DNA of 64,000 nt from Chionis minor. Lineage: Eukaryota > Chordata > Aves > Charadriiformes > Chionididae. The DNA is taken from the NCBI GenBank assembly GCA_013398295.1, contig VZSF01010131.1, positions 62,001-126,000 of the forward strand. Direction: 5' to 3'. Shown here in pieces: positions 14,148 to 25,371 of this stretch; positions within the stretch are counted from its first letter, which is position 1; the number at the start of each line of letters is the position of its first letter. The notes under the pieces were generated by a model, which saw only the letters and a program-made list of their open reading frames with translations, did no database searches and was not told the origin of the DNA. A program made the translations under genes and the position numbers.

Positions 14148-14669
14148 GTAATAAAGGTCTATACAGCGAGTCAAATTTTCAAGAGACTTCAACATCCAGC
14201 CGTTGAAATGATGACAGCCCTTGCCCAGCCTACATGTGAGTCTTAGCCCTTACGTGGTGCGTGACAAAGGACTTGAGCTATCCCTAGCCTCAATCCAGGC
14301 AATTTTGTAGATTTAGGTATATTTTTCAGAGGCATCTTTTCAGATGCAGATATTTTATTGTCTCCTTCTGTCTTTCTCCAAAAGATGATTCCTGCCAATC
14401 ATTGAAAAATGGTGTTAGTTTCATAAGTGCTGCTCACTTCTTGCTTTGTGGCAAATTTTCCAATGGAAATGATCCTCTTTTTGAATTATGCAGGTACCTT
14501 GGTGGTGGTGTTTTCTGAAAGTGCAACTACTCACTAGCCATAATTGCTCATCTTCAGAGGGCTGTATGTAGTGATATTTCCCATGCTTTGTGATGACTTA
14601 ATCATTTACTAAGAAACAGCATTTCTCTTCTCTGGCCACTGCTAGGAGTGTGTGCAGAGGAGCGGAAAG

Positions 14670-14790
14670 CAGACCAGGTGAGTGCCTAAGGCTACGCCTT
14701 TTAACAGTAGCAGAGCTGGAATCAGAGCTCAAGACCTGCTTGTGCCCAGCTCTCCAGATACATCTGCTCCATTGTGTATGCTTAAGTGTG
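14670..14790 (-). mobile_element. MIR-like SINE relic, antisense
   Basis: On the plus strand the order is a 'gtgagtgcctaaggct' phrase, then 'cagtagcagagctggaat', then 'cagagctcaagacc'. This is the reverse complement of the MIR core: the 'gtgaccttgggcaag' phrase, the 'ggctctgccact' phrase and the tRNA-like box B. MIR is a tRNA-derived CORE-SINE long extinct in amniotes. The copy is strongly diverged and was identified by eye. Confidence 0.55.
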
Positions 14791-16429
14791 GCACTGACAA
14801 GGAAGTCTTGATGGAGACAGTACTATTTAAAGATTTTATGACAAGTACACACTTTATCGCCCAGCTCTAAAATGCTTTTGAAACAATTGGTGTAGACTGC
14901 AGCTGTCTTTTATAATCAGATGCCTCAGTTAACATTGACCATACCTGAGGTCCCATTCTCATCATTTGCTACCATTGTGGCATACATGCAGTAGATGTAT
15001 TTTGAGAATGTTTATCTGAGTTTTCGTCAGGGTTCTCTATCAAAAATAACTGAACTTATGTTTAACTACTGGGTTGGCATGGGGAAGAGGCTAGTGGTAG
15101 GAAAGTCTTGCCGTAGTTGTTGCAACCTAAATATTACAGTTTCAGTAAACTGGGAACAGACTTCTACAAAAAAAAGCCTATACACGCCACTGTCTAGGTT
15201 TTTTTCTCCTTTTAGTTGCAAATTTGGTTTTCTCCAAATTAGTATTTTGGATCAGAGTTTTCACAGTTTCTTCTGAATATGCTGCAGAACTGCACCAAAG
15301 GCCCAAATCTGCAGGTTTTACTTCAATGAAAGTCCCATTCAGAAGGAACGTGAATATTATTATTTTTCAGACTAGTATTTTATAGCGTTTGTACTATTTT
15401 ATTTCTTTTTAACACATAGCCTGTTAGAAGTACCCTGTGGCCAAATTTATGACGTGAAGCAGAACAAGTAGATTTGGTTGTGTATTTTGTAACTGAAGCT
15501 AGACCAATTTCTACCTTGTTGCTTATGGAGTAACATGATGTCTAATTTGACTAATTTAATTTCAACCATTAAAAAAACAAATGTGGGGAAAATGCAGTAA
15601 TTGACAAAACATAAATGATTATTTCCCTGAAGCCAAAGTGTCACTATGTAAAAATTAAGTTATTCTTTCATAGGAGATCCTGGATTAGGTTTCTCTTGTT
15701 TTTTTTCTCTTCTGTATTTGTTTTTTGGTAAGTTTTGTTCTTATAAATTTTGAGGAAAATGTCTAAGAAAATATATTCAAATTCTTAGTCCACAAAGACA
15801 AGCAAATATGGTCTGTTTCATTAAAAATAAAAAAGGAGGCTTCTTAAAGTCTTTCCTTTTAATTTTATACAAAATTTATTATCTAGGCAGCTATTTCAGA
15901 TTAAGATACAGCCAAGCAAGAAAAGAAAAAGCTGTCATAAATCCTCTTATTTGCAGTGGACAAAACAAGTACAAAATAAAGAAAATTTCCTTTACAGAAG
16001 AAAATTTTCTTTTTTTTGTTCTCTACTGACTCTACAGTGTATCTGTTTTTAAACAATTAACAGAGAGTACCAAAGCCTCCCTCTTCAAAATCAAAATAAT
16101 TCTGTTTAAACCAAACATGTATGATTTCTGGTATGAAGCCTTCAGTTCTTAAAATGTAATCAACAAACAAGAAATATTTACCTTTGGGCCTGGAATAGGA
16201 GATACAGAACTGTGCCACCGAGTTCTTCACAACTTTCCCAAGGAATCATAACATTTTGCCTTTTACTTTCTAGGATTTGTATTTTAAGCATATTTTTTAG
16301 CCTGATGTACCTGTGGGTATCAGTAAGGCTAGTTTGAAGCATTTGTGTACTAAGTATTCACTGGGAGACGTGTCACTGCATGTCAGTGTCACGGTTTGTA
16401 TTAAAATAAAGACATATTTATGGCAATCA
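14791..16429. other. Unique sequence, no gene recognised
   Basis: A 93-codon open frame (14995-15276) and a 73-codon one (15808-16029) lie here. Neither has a recognisable domain and both have the amino-acid make-up of AT-rich chance frames. Near 15300-15345 there is a faint likeness to old amniote interspersed repeats, too weak to call. Confidence 0.5.
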
Positions 16430-16590
16430 AGAGACCTTGGCCCATTCCCATTCCTGTCACTGACTACTGGGTGACCTTGGGCAAGTCACAGACTCTGTGC
16501 TTCCGCTTGACTTCTCTGTGCAATGCTGGTTCTGACTACCTTTGATTCGTGGATAGTTGTACAAGGTCATATTATTCTTTGAGAGTGTTC
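16430..16590 (+). mobile_element. MIR-like SINE relic, sense
   Basis: The segment contains 'gtgaccttgggcaagtcac' at about 16471-16489, the hallmark of the MIR core. It is preceded by a degraded 'tgtcactgactactg' phrase and followed by a 'ctctgtgc' phrase, in the order and spacing of MIR. The 5' tRNA-like part is mostly lost. This is the clearest MIR relic in the window. The family is ancient, so the copy is probably shared with other amniotes. Confidence 0.75.
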
Positions 16591-17559
16591 TGGAAGTTAC
16601 TTTTCTATTCCCCTTCACCCTGATATTCATGCACTCCCTCTCTAGATTTAACAAGCCAAAATACCCATGTGAAGTGCCTAAATACATACAATTTCAGTGT
16701 CTCTCTGACACCTGCAGGGCAGAGTTGTGCAACAGAGAACCTAAATAACCACAGGCAAAAATTTATTTGAAATGCAATGTACATGTCAGACGTGCAAGGA
16801 AAGAGAGCAAGAAATTTTGAAAGACACAAATGCTCATTAAGTGCCTACCTTTCTTTCGTAGTCACTGTGTTCTGTTTCAAAGAGAATTGGTACAAGTTCC
16901 CATGCCATACAAGGCCATAGTCTGGCCTTCCGGCCCTTTCTGTGCCCTGTTCTCTGCCAGTACATGGTTTTTTCTGATATACGTGTGCGTGTCTGGATGT
17001 GGAAAGCTCCAATAAGTAACAAATATACACAGCAACACCACAAGAAAAGGCAGAGACTGCAACTTTTACTTTAGGCTGCAGTAGGAGATTCTGAATTAAA
17101 CTTTCAGGCAGCCTGACAGTTGGATTGAGTTTCATTTTACCAGATGGCCCTTCTGAATAAATGCTTGTTCCTCTGTCTTTAAAAGGATGAATTGAGTTTC
17201 ATCCTCTATAAATAACAGGTACATGAAATGCTTAGGGTTTCAGAGAGTTTATATTTTTAAAAAGTTCAAGGTGGACAGCTGAGGAAAGGGCTAGAAAATG
17301 GTATGCCTCTTGGTAATCTTCCTACAGCTCTGATTTGTGGTCATGAATGTTCCTCCCTGCCCTCTCGCCTAAACATCTGCCTCGTGAGCAGCACACATTT
17401 TCCCAGGGTTAATACACTGCTGAGAGGGAATGTGGGTTTGTTCCAGGGAGCTGCTCAGTACAAACTTAAGAAGAGGAGGCTTCAAGGCTTCTACATTCAA
17501 TAGAGAGGTAAACAGCAGTAGAATAGGATGGTTGCAGGTAGTTTTTTTATCAGTCCTCC
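16591..17559. other. Unique flank upstream of the large CR1
   Basis: Several short open frames overlap on both strands at 16837-17135, as expected in sequence with few stop codons by chance. None is a recognisable protein. The segment runs into the 5' break of the CR1 copy near 17560. Confidence 0.5.
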
Positions 17560-17572
17560 TGGTCAAAGGGAT

Positions 17573-18268
17573 TTGAAAGAGCCAGATGAATCTGTCAAGT
17601 CAACAAAGGGTTACACAACTGGTGCCACAGCCAGGGGACTCGCTTTGAGAAACAAGGTCTGCTGGGGGCTGATGAGGTCCATCTGTCAGAGAAAGGGAAG
17701 AGCAGCTTCAATTAGAAGCTTGCCAAGCTTGTGAAGAGGGCTTTAAACTAAAGTTGTTGCAGGAGAACAATCTCAACCCATCCAACTCCTACCAGTTTGA
17801 TGCCAGTCCCAGCAATAGATGCCCAGAGCCTGGAGAAGGGTTGCAGGTCAGCAGGAGAGCACCTGGGAAGCAGCACAAAGGAATTCCAGCCAATCCAGCC
17901 AGTAAGCCAGCTTTAGCAGGGGCCTCTATTTAAATGCCTCTATGCAAATGCACTCAGCATGAGGAATAAACAAGAGGAGTTAGAGATGTGCACACACCTG
18001 CAGGGCTATGATCTTATTGGCATCACGGAGACGTGGTGGGATGGCTCCTATGACTGGAGTTGGAATGTCAGGATACACGCTCCTTAGGAAGGACAGGCAG
18101 GGGAGATGAAGAGGGGGTGTCACCCCCTATGTCAAGGACCAGCTGGAGTGCATGGAGCTCTACCTGGGGATGGATGAGGAGATAACTGAGAGCTTATGGC
18201 TCAGGATTAAAAGGAGGTCAGGGACAGGGAATGTTACAGTGGGAGTCTGCTCCAGGCCACCTGACCAG
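17573..18268 (+). repeat. Duplicated 696-bp block, first copy
   Basis: By line-by-line reading the block is identical to 18270-18965, with a constant offset of 697. It contains the CR1 region upstream of ORF2 and the first part of the endonuclease reading frame (ATG at 17959). It ends directly before the N at 18269. A 696-bp exact repeat that meets its partner at a single ambiguous base is best read as two overlapping contig ends placed side by side, not as a genomic duplication. Confidence 0.95.
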
Positions 18269-18269
18269 N
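18269..18269. other. Assembly gap represented by one N
   Basis: This is the only ambiguous base noticed in the window, at the exact junction of the two identical 696-bp blocks. It most likely marks a scaffold join where the contig overlap was not collapsed. Confidence 0.95.
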
Positions 18270-18965
18270 TTGAAAGAGCCAGATGAATCTGTCAAGTCAA
18301 CAAAGGGTTACACAACTGGTGCCACAGCCAGGGGACTCGCTTTGAGAAACAAGGTCTGCTGGGGGCTGATGAGGTCCATCTGTCAGAGAAAGGGAAGAGC
18401 AGCTTCAATTAGAAGCTTGCCAAGCTTGTGAAGAGGGCTTTAAACTAAAGTTGTTGCAGGAGAACAATCTCAACCCATCCAACTCCTACCAGTTTGATGC
18501 CAGTCCCAGCAATAGATGCCCAGAGCCTGGAGAAGGGTTGCAGGTCAGCAGGAGAGCACCTGGGAAGCAGCACAAAGGAATTCCAGCCAATCCAGCCAGT
18601 AAGCCAGCTTTAGCAGGGGCCTCTATTTAAATGCCTCTATGCAAATGCACTCAGCATGAGGAATAAACAAGAGGAGTTAGAGATGTGCACACACCTGCAG
18701 GGCTATGATCTTATTGGCATCACGGAGACGTGGTGGGATGGCTCCTATGACTGGAGTTGGAATGTCAGGATACACGCTCCTTAGGAAGGACAGGCAGGGG
18801 AGATGAAGAGGGGGTGTCACCCCCTATGTCAAGGACCAGCTGGAGTGCATGGAGCTCTACCTGGGGATGGATGAGGAGATAACTGAGAGCTTATGGCTCA
18901 GGATTAAAAGGAGGTCAGGGACAGGGAATGTTACAGTGGGAGTCTGCTCCAGGCCACCTGACCAG
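18270..18965 (+). repeat. Duplicated 696-bp block, second copy
   Basis: This exact copy of 17573-18268 begins directly after the N and continues without a break into the rest of CR1 ORF2 ('CCACCTGACCAG' then 'GAAGACCAAGC' at 18966). That makes it the copy joined to the downstream contig. Removing either copy and the N gives one continuous CR1. Confidence 0.95.
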
Positions 18966-19209
18966 GAAGACCAAGCAGATCAGACCCTCTATAGGCAGAT
19001 AGGAGCAGCCTCACGTTCACAAGCCCTGGTCCTCATGGGGACTTCAACCACCCTGATATCTGTTGGCGGGACAACGCAGCAGGGCATAAGTAATCCAGAA
19101 GGTTCCTGGAATGTGTTGACGATAACTTCCTTCTCCCATTTATAGAGGAGCCAATGAAGAGAGGTGCCATGCTGGACCTTGTTCTCACCGACAAGGACTG
19201 GCACGGAGT
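18656..19209 (+). pseudogene. CR1 ORF2 endonuclease segment, broken
   Basis: The first frame starts at an ATG (18656) and reads into the CR1 endonuclease, including a GITETWWDGSYDW stretch that holds a catalytic-type Glu. It meets a stop at 18782-18784. The frame of the following part starts around 18849 and contains GVCSRPPDQED and ASRSQALVLMG. A missing G in the run near 19037-19041 then shifts the frame, so the expected DFNHPDICWRDN motif appears only in the next frame. That frame hits TAA at 19091-19093, where CR1 proteins have Gln. In CR1 this domain nicks target DNA; here it is dead. The ATG and first stop also occur at 17959-18087 in the other copy of the duplicated block. Confidence 0.93.
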
Positions 19210-19596
19210 GTGAGGCTCAAGGGCAGCCTTGGCTTCAGTGACCATGAGATGGTGGAGTTCAAGATCCTTAGGGTGGTGAGGGGGGCGCACAGCAAGCTTG
19301 CTACCCAGGACTTCAGGAGAGCAGGCTTTGGCCTCTTCAGGGATCTGCTTGGCAGAGTACCATGGGATAAAACCCTGGAGGGAAGATGGGCTGAAGAAAG
19401 CTGGTTAATATTAAAAGATCACCTCCTCCAAGCTCAGGAGCGATGCATCCCAATAAAGACAAAGTCAGGCAAAGACACCAGGAGTCCTGCGTGGATGAAC
19501 AAGGAGCTCCTGGACAATCTCAAACAGAAAAAGGAAGCCTACAGAGAGTGGAAGCAAGGACAGGTAGCCTGGGAGGAATACAGAGAAATTTTCTGA
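19210..19596 (+). pseudogene. CR1 ORF2, end of endonuclease and linker
   Basis: An open stretch of about 128 codons contains [11 protein letters not shown], the end of the endonuclease with its conserved Ser-Asp-His. It is followed by linker blocks [29 protein letters not shown] and [17 protein letters not shown]. The frame closes at TGA (19594-19596), where the next codons read AARDQ in the same frame. The stop therefore replaces what is normally Arg, as a CpG-to-TpG change of CGA would do. Confidence 0.93.
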
Positions 19597-20059
19597 GCAG
19601 CCAGGGATCAAGTTAGAAAAGCTAAAGTCTGGATAGAGTTAAATCTGGTGTCAAGAGCAACAAGAAAAGTTTCTACAGGTACATCAGTGAAAGGGAGATT
19701 AGGGAAAATGTGGACCCTTTCCAGAAGGAAATGGAAGACCTAGTTACCCAGTATATGGAGGAGGCTGAGGTACTCAAAAACTGGTTTGCCTCAGTCTTCA
19801 CCGGTGAGTGGTCTAGTGGCATCGCCCATTGCAGAAGGCGAAGGCAGGGACTGGGAGAATGATGAATCGTCCACTGTAGAAGAAGATCATGTTCAGGACT
19901 ATCTGAGGAACCTGAGGGTGCATAAGTCCATGGGACCTGATGAGATGCATCAGCAGGGTCCTGAGGAACCTGGCAGATGAAGTTGTCAAGCCACTATCCA
20001 TCATATTTGAGAAGTCGTAGCAGTCTGGTGAAGTTCCCACTGACTGGAAAAGGGGAAAC
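19597..20059 (+). pseudogene. CR1 ORF2 linker, frameshifted
   Basis: CR1 protein blocks continue here in alternating frames: a [19 protein letters not shown] block (about 19650-19700), an NWFASVFTG block ending near 19805 and LRNLRVHKSMGPDEMH (about 19902-19950). After the last block a frameshift moves the LRNLADEVVKPLSIIFEKS stretch to another frame. That frame then meets TAG at 20018-20020, where CR1 has Trp. These changes confirm that ORF2 was inactivated several times. Confidence 0.85.
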
Positions 20060-20809
20060 GTGACCCCTATTTTAAAAAGGGAAAACAAGGAAGACCTGGG
20101 GCACTACAGGCTGGTCAGTCTCACCTCTGTGCCTGGCAAGATCATGGAGCAGATCCTCCTGGAAACTCTAAGGCACATGGAAAAGGAGGAGGTGATTGAT
20201 GACAGCCAACATGGCTTCACTAAGGGCAAATGGTGTCTGACAAATTTGGTGGCGTGCTGTTACCAGGTTACAGTGTTGGTGGATAAGGGAAAGAGCAACT
20301 GACACCATCTATCTGGATTTGTGCAAAGCATCTGACACTGTCCTGTACAACATCTGTAAATTGGAGAGACATGGATTTGACAGATGGACCACTTGGTAGA
20401 TAAGGAATTGGTTGCATGGCTGCACTCAGAGTTGCGATCAACGGCTTGACGTCCAGGTGGAAACCAGTGACAAGTGGCATGTCTCAGGGTACTGTTTAAC
20501 ATCTTTGTCAGCGGCATGGACAGTGGGACTGAGTGCACCCTCAGCAAGTTTGCTGATGACACCAAGCTGTGTGGAGCAGTTAACACACTGGAGGGAAGGG
20601 ATGCCATCCAGAGGGACGTGGGCAGGCTTGAGAGGTGGGCCCATGCCAACCTCATGATGTTCAAAAAGGCCAAGTACAAGGTCCTGCACGTGGGTCGGGG
20701 CAATGCCAAGCACAAATGCACGCTGGGTGGAGAATGGGTCGAGAGCAGCCCTGAGCAGAAGGACTTGGGGGTGTTGGTGGATGAGAAGCTCAACATGAAC
20801 TGGCAATGA
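20060..20809 (+). pseudogene. CR1 ORF2 reverse transcriptase, broken
   Basis: The first part (20060-20302) has the RT fingers blocks [16 protein letters not shown] and [16 protein letters not shown], then runs into a stop after a frame change. A following frame holds YLDLCKASD, RT motif A with the usual Phe changed to Ser and the catalytic Asp kept. The region that should encode the GVPQGSVLGP block is deleted or rearranged near 20475-20500. The palm motif FADDTKLCG is intact at 20549-20575 (FADD at 20549-20560) and the frame continues to GVLVDEKLNMNWQ before a stop at about 20809. The RT copies element RNA at the nicked target; this one cannot be translated as a whole. Confidence 0.93.
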
Positions 20810-20904
20810 GTGCTTGTAATCCAGAAAACCAAACTGTATCCTGGGCTGCATAAAAAGAAGCATGGCCAGCAGGTCGAGGGAGGGGATTCTGTCCCTCTGC
20901 TCTC

Positions 20905-21348
20905 ATGAGACCCCACCTGGAATACTGCATGCAGCTCTGGAGCCTCCAACATAAGAAGGACATGGACCTGTTGGAGCAGGTCCAGAGGAGGGCTGTGAAG
21001 ATGATCAGAGGGCTGGAGCACCTCAGCTCTGAGGACAGGCTGAGAGAGTTGGAGTTCTTCAGCCTGGAGAAGAGAAGGCTCCAAGGAGACCTTATTGCAG
21101 CCTTTCAGTACCTAAAGGGGGGCTACAAGAAAGATGGGGAGGGACACTGTATCAGGGAATGTAGTGATAGGACGAGGGGTAATGGCTTCAAATGGAAAGG
21201 GGGTAGATTTAGATTAGATATTAGAAAGAAATTCTTTACTCTGAGGGTGGTGAGGCACTGGCCCAGGTTGCCCAGAGAAGCTGTGGGTGCCCCATCCCTG
21301 GAGGTGTTGAAGGCCAGGTTGGATGGGGCTTTGAGCAACCTGGTCTAG
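20905..21348 (+). pseudogene. CR1 ORF2 C-terminal segment, frame open
   Basis: This open frame of about 147 codons begins at MRPHLEYCMQLW and ends with the typical CR1 terminus KARLDGALSNLV followed by a stop. Internal blocks such as HKKDMDLLEQVQRRAVKM, EDRLRELEFFSLEKRRL and FRLDIRKKFFTLRVVRHW are standard for the region after the RT. It is the best preserved part of the element, but it has no start of its own and is only the tail of the broken polyprotein. Confidence 0.93.
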
Positions 21349-21438
21349 AAGGAGGTGTCCCTGCCCAGGGCAGGGGGATTGGAACTAGATAATCTTTTAA
21401 GGTCCCTTCCAACCCAAACCATTCTATGGTTCTGTGAT
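21349..21438 (+). other. CR1 3' UTR and octamer tail
   Basis: After the ORF2 stop comes the short CR1 3' UTR with the phrases 'ctgcccagggcaggggg', 'ggaactagat' and 'ggtcccttccaaccc'. It ends in ATTCTATG followed by GTTCTGTG. CR1 lacks a poly-A tail and ends in this type of short octamer repeat, which is thought to be part of how its RT recognises its RNA. This end fixes the element's orientation and 3' border. Confidence 0.92.
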
Positions 21439-24186
21439 GTTTCAAATGAAGACTTTGGCATTGGAAAGACTGAGCTTCGGCTTCTGCTTTTCAATTTCTG
21501 TTACTGTCAGCTTCTTGTCTAACTTCAGCAATCACTTAATATGTGTAGCTCAGTCACATGTCTCCAAAGTGAAACTAATGTACAGAAGTGTTGAAAATGT
21601 ATCTGTTCAGGCAGAAGTGATGCTTACAGCAAAACTAATAGATAAATACATAGATAAGTAGCTCTAATGAGAAAAACAGTTGCGAAGTTTAATAGACATG
21701 TGAATCTTGCATTTTCTCCCATTGATGATATCAGCTTAGTGGGGCATAACCACATAGGTATCATGAAGATCATTAAAAAGAATTATTATTCACATGTTTA
21801 TTATATATTGCACTGATATGTCTTTGCTATTACATAATAATTTAAAAAGGCTGTATGTATAACCTAAAATTCATTATTCTTGTATGAAACTCATCTATAT
21901 AAACATATAAATGAAAGCCAAATATACATATATACACACAAAATTTCTAATATTAATTTGATATTTATTTGATCTTTCTGTATATATCAGTTACAACCTA
22001 GCCATATTTCTGGAACTTAATTCAGTCACCGCAGTACTGTAGCCATGTATAGCATGTCACAACTGACAACAATAAAACAATAAAATAGTGAGAGTTTTTG
22101 TTCTGCATCGTTTAGGGCTGTATTCTATACCTGAGTTATAACTGAATTCTTAACAAACGTTCATGATTTTGACTGGTTTTTATAGTCTGTTCTGTTGGCA
22201 AATGAAGAAATACTGTGGAGCTTCTTTAGGCTAATGGTGCCTTCTTCAAAATATAAATATAATCCTACTCCAAAATTTGCAGTGTCTGAGGACTTAGCTT
22301 TTTGGTGTGTTACAACAGTGTATGACAAAGAACACCCACAACAGTCACATTTTGTTCAGTCAAATGTAACAAAGGTCTGTGACAATTCTCTCTGATGTAT
22401 TTTCTTTCAGTTGTAGACACAATTTGAGACATACAATGTTTACCTGGGATCCTTCTACCTCCCTGTGCAGAAAGTAGAACCAGTTTAGGCATTCTTTTAA
22501 CACAGCTCATACTAAAGGACTCCTCTGTGAGCACTCAAAGTATCTATCACTTAGACAAGATCTACTTATTTAGCTCACAGTGGCACTAAAATCAGAAAAT
22601 GTTTTCTGTTGAAAGAAAACAGGGAAGTAATTCTTTAAAGTAATGTATTAAACTGAGCTATAGCTTTAAAATGAAACAGCCTCCCCCCAAAAAACCAGAG
22701 GGGAACCTAAAACTTTGCTCATTGCAATAAAATGTAATGATCTCTTAGATCTTGCAGTAAACTGATATTATTCTAACTTTTTTTAATCTGACACACTTTC
22801 ACAAGAACCTATTCTCTCAGCCTAGCCCCCTGACATAGAGCTAATTTAGAGAAAATTTGGGAGTATGATGCAATATCAGCTGCGTTTGCATAACTCATCA
22901 CTGTTTTCATTTGAAATCTCTCGTTAAGACTCATTACTGTTTGGAAACTTACTCGGTTCTTTCATTTTCAATGACAACGTCTAAGTATATTAAATATGCT
23001 GGGAATAAAAAAGAAGCTTATGATCATACTAGATATTAAATTATAGCATTATTCATATGAAAATGAGGATTTCAGGCTAGGCTACTAATTGAAAACTCCA
23101 GGTTTACAGGTAAACAAATTATTTTTGTACACAAGCAAATAAGAGCTTACAGTGTCCACGTTATTTTATTATGCAATTTGTTCCAAGAATTCAGTTTTCC
23201 TGAATGCTTTCTTAATTTTTTGGAACTAAAATCTGAGCAGTTCATTTAAATATCTTTAAACACCACCTAGAAAGTGTCTGATTATCATTTCAGTGATTAA
23301 AAATGTGTATGTTCACATACAGAGAAAAGAACATCAGAGAAAAGCCTGAAAAAAATCATTGGCAAGAAGAAAATTAATTTTTACCACTGCAAGTGCTTTC
23401 TTTTAAAAAGTTTATACACCTGGTATTCCCAGATTGTCTGCAGTTGGTTTTGTAGTTGAATTTGCTCCCATACATTATTATATTTAATTTTATTCTAGTT
23501 AAAGCCTAAACTATCCACTTGTTTTCCATTAAAGCTATTGCACCGAAATATGTGAAGTAAATGAAATCATCCTTTAATGTACTTTCTCCTTAACTCTATT
23601 CAGTAGTAATTTTAAAATCAATAAAAACCTGAAACTCAACAAACATTTTTCAAAATGGTATTTATATGCTTAAAATACATTTTCTTACCATTTGCAGTAG
23701 TTGAAATGATTCAGTTACACTAAAATATTTTTAAAAGGTCCCACACAATTCTGTATGCAGTATTATTCAGATCTGTCAACATTATATATTGACTTCATAA
23801 AATACCACTAACCAAAACTGAAAACATGAGGGTTACATTGCACTTGTTCTCTTTACGTATTAAAAAATTGTTAAATGACCGTATATCAAAGAAAAAAAAC
23901 TTAACTACAGCATATGCAATTAAGAATTTCATTTAGATACCAAAGTTGCTGACTGCTAAAGCTGAGTCAATAGAGTTCATATTAATTGAAATTCGGCAAT
24001 CTGTAGGGCAAATGTTAAGTTGAAATAGACAGCATTTTAAATCTGTTTTGCCACTCAGATGCGTATAACCCACTGAGTTCTGACAAACCTGGGCCTTGTA
24101 GACCTTACAGATTCAGCCCAGAGTTCGACCAGTCAGGTTAAATTTCCTGACCCACTTCTGCTACTCTGATTGTGACCATTGCTCAG

Positions 24187-24212
24187 AAAAAAAAAGAAAA
24201 AGAAAAAAAAAA
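24187..24212. repeat. A-rich low-complexity tract
   Basis: Runs of A broken by single G bases are followed by a C-rich patch ('gcacccccacacaca'). No SINE or retrogene body is visible next to it. Confidence 0.7.
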
Positions 24213-25348
24213 GCACCCCCACACACAGACCTCCAAAAGGATCATCATGGAAGTTTCTTTTGTGAAAATTCTTATTCATCACATTAATAAAGAAATTCAT
24301 TAACAAAAAAAACCCCTTTGAACCAAGGTTTGATTTTATTAATTTTTTTTTTAAAAAAAAAGATGGTTTTGAGAATGAAAACCACTTTCGGTTAACAGTA
24401 TTGACTCTTATTTGCATTGAAATGGATTTGATATTTTTCTTCTTTTGCTTTTGCTTTTTTTTTCATATGAAGGAAGAGAAAAGCAGTGATAAAACATCTA
24501 GTGAGTTTTCAGAGCAGAGAAGTTGTAGAAATCCATGTGAAAAAGGGAAGTGTGTGTGAGGATGGACACGCATGTTGTGAGCGACACACTGAAACAGATC
24601 TGTGCTGCCTCAGCAGCTTTCCCAAGTGATTGTGTTTGGGGACGGGCCTGAGGTTCTCTCCAAATGTCACGTTTCTTCAACGGTGAAATTATACCGTGGT
24701 CCTGATACCTTACTTCGTTAGGCTCTGCAGGACAGTTACTCAGCCCAAACAGAAAGGAAAACCTACTTTGTGTTTTCCTGGGGAAAACCAAGCTAAACTC
24801 ATATGAAACTTCCTTATTTCTTCACCTGACTGTTTTTAAATACATGTAACGTACATATGTGATACCTTTGTTTTGAACATCTGTTGTGAGATTAAAATAA
24901 GAACTTAATTTCTGGTATGCTATTGATGTTCAAAAAATGTAGGATAGAAAGCGTTATTAGCTATCTGCTGGTTGACAAGAGGGCAGGATTAGGTTTCTTT
25001 AAGGGAATTACACTTCTGATGACCCCGCTACATATAAAACATGTTAGCTAATGGGGGTGCAGAGGGGGCAGATTTAAGTGTTTGATCAGGAAATCCTGCA
25101 TGAGCATATTGGATGGAAATTTGATTAGTAACCTTAGTGACAAGGGGATCAGATCCACTCTCTACATACAATCAGATCTGGCAGTACATGCTTTTTTGTC
25201 TCTTTGAAGGAAGGGAACATTTGTACAGAATCAAGACAGCGTATTGGTTAATTTAAAAAGCTGTTACATATTGAAACCTGGAAAATCACCTTTTTCATTT
25301 TATTTTGGAAATATGCTTGCAGTTATCCTGCTGTATTTTTTCTTTACC

Positions 25349-25371
25349 AAAAAAAAAAAAAAAAAGGGGGG
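25349..25371. repeat. Poly-A (17) followed by poly-G (6)
   Basis: Seventeen A are followed directly by six G. Such junctions are prone to slippage in replication and to sequencing error, so the lengths are less certain than the neighbouring bases. Confidence 0.85.

Larger units (their letters stand above)
8419..14669. other. Unique AT-rich DNA, no gene recognised
   Basis: The segment holds a short ATATAT/GTGTGT dinucleotide tract near 11509-11524, an AT-only patch at 11906-11950, a 15-base poly-A at 12817-12831 and a small perfect hairpin at 14122-14147. A 61-codon open frame at 13391-13576 has no recognisable family. No repeat copy could be named with confidence. Confidence 0.55.
17560..21438 (+). 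mobile_element. CR1 non-LTR retrotransposon, 5'-truncated and decayed
   Basis: The element carries, in order, the region just upstream of ORF2, the endonuclease segment, a linker, the reverse transcriptase segment with an FADD box, the CR1 C-terminal segment, a short 3' UTR and the octamer-type 3' tail (ATTCTATGGTTCTGTG at 21421-21436). CR1 elements move by target-primed reverse transcription and are usually 5'-truncated. Without the duplicated 696 bp the copy is about 3.2 kb, against roughly 4.5 kb for a full-length element, so ORF1 is missing. ORF2 is broken by several stops and frameshifts, so the copy cannot move by itself. The exact 5' border is uncertain: CR1-like sequence may begin a little before the duplicated block at 17573. 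No target-site duplication was evident, as is usual for CR1. Confidence 0.96.

Noticed and set aside
20260..21084. A 274-codon minus-strand open frame, the longest in the window
   Set aside because: It lies wholly opposite CR1 ORF2 and is an antisense shadow of the retrotransposon coding strand.
25349..25371. A17-G6 as a retroposon end
   Set aside because: No element body was found; simple slippage is enough.
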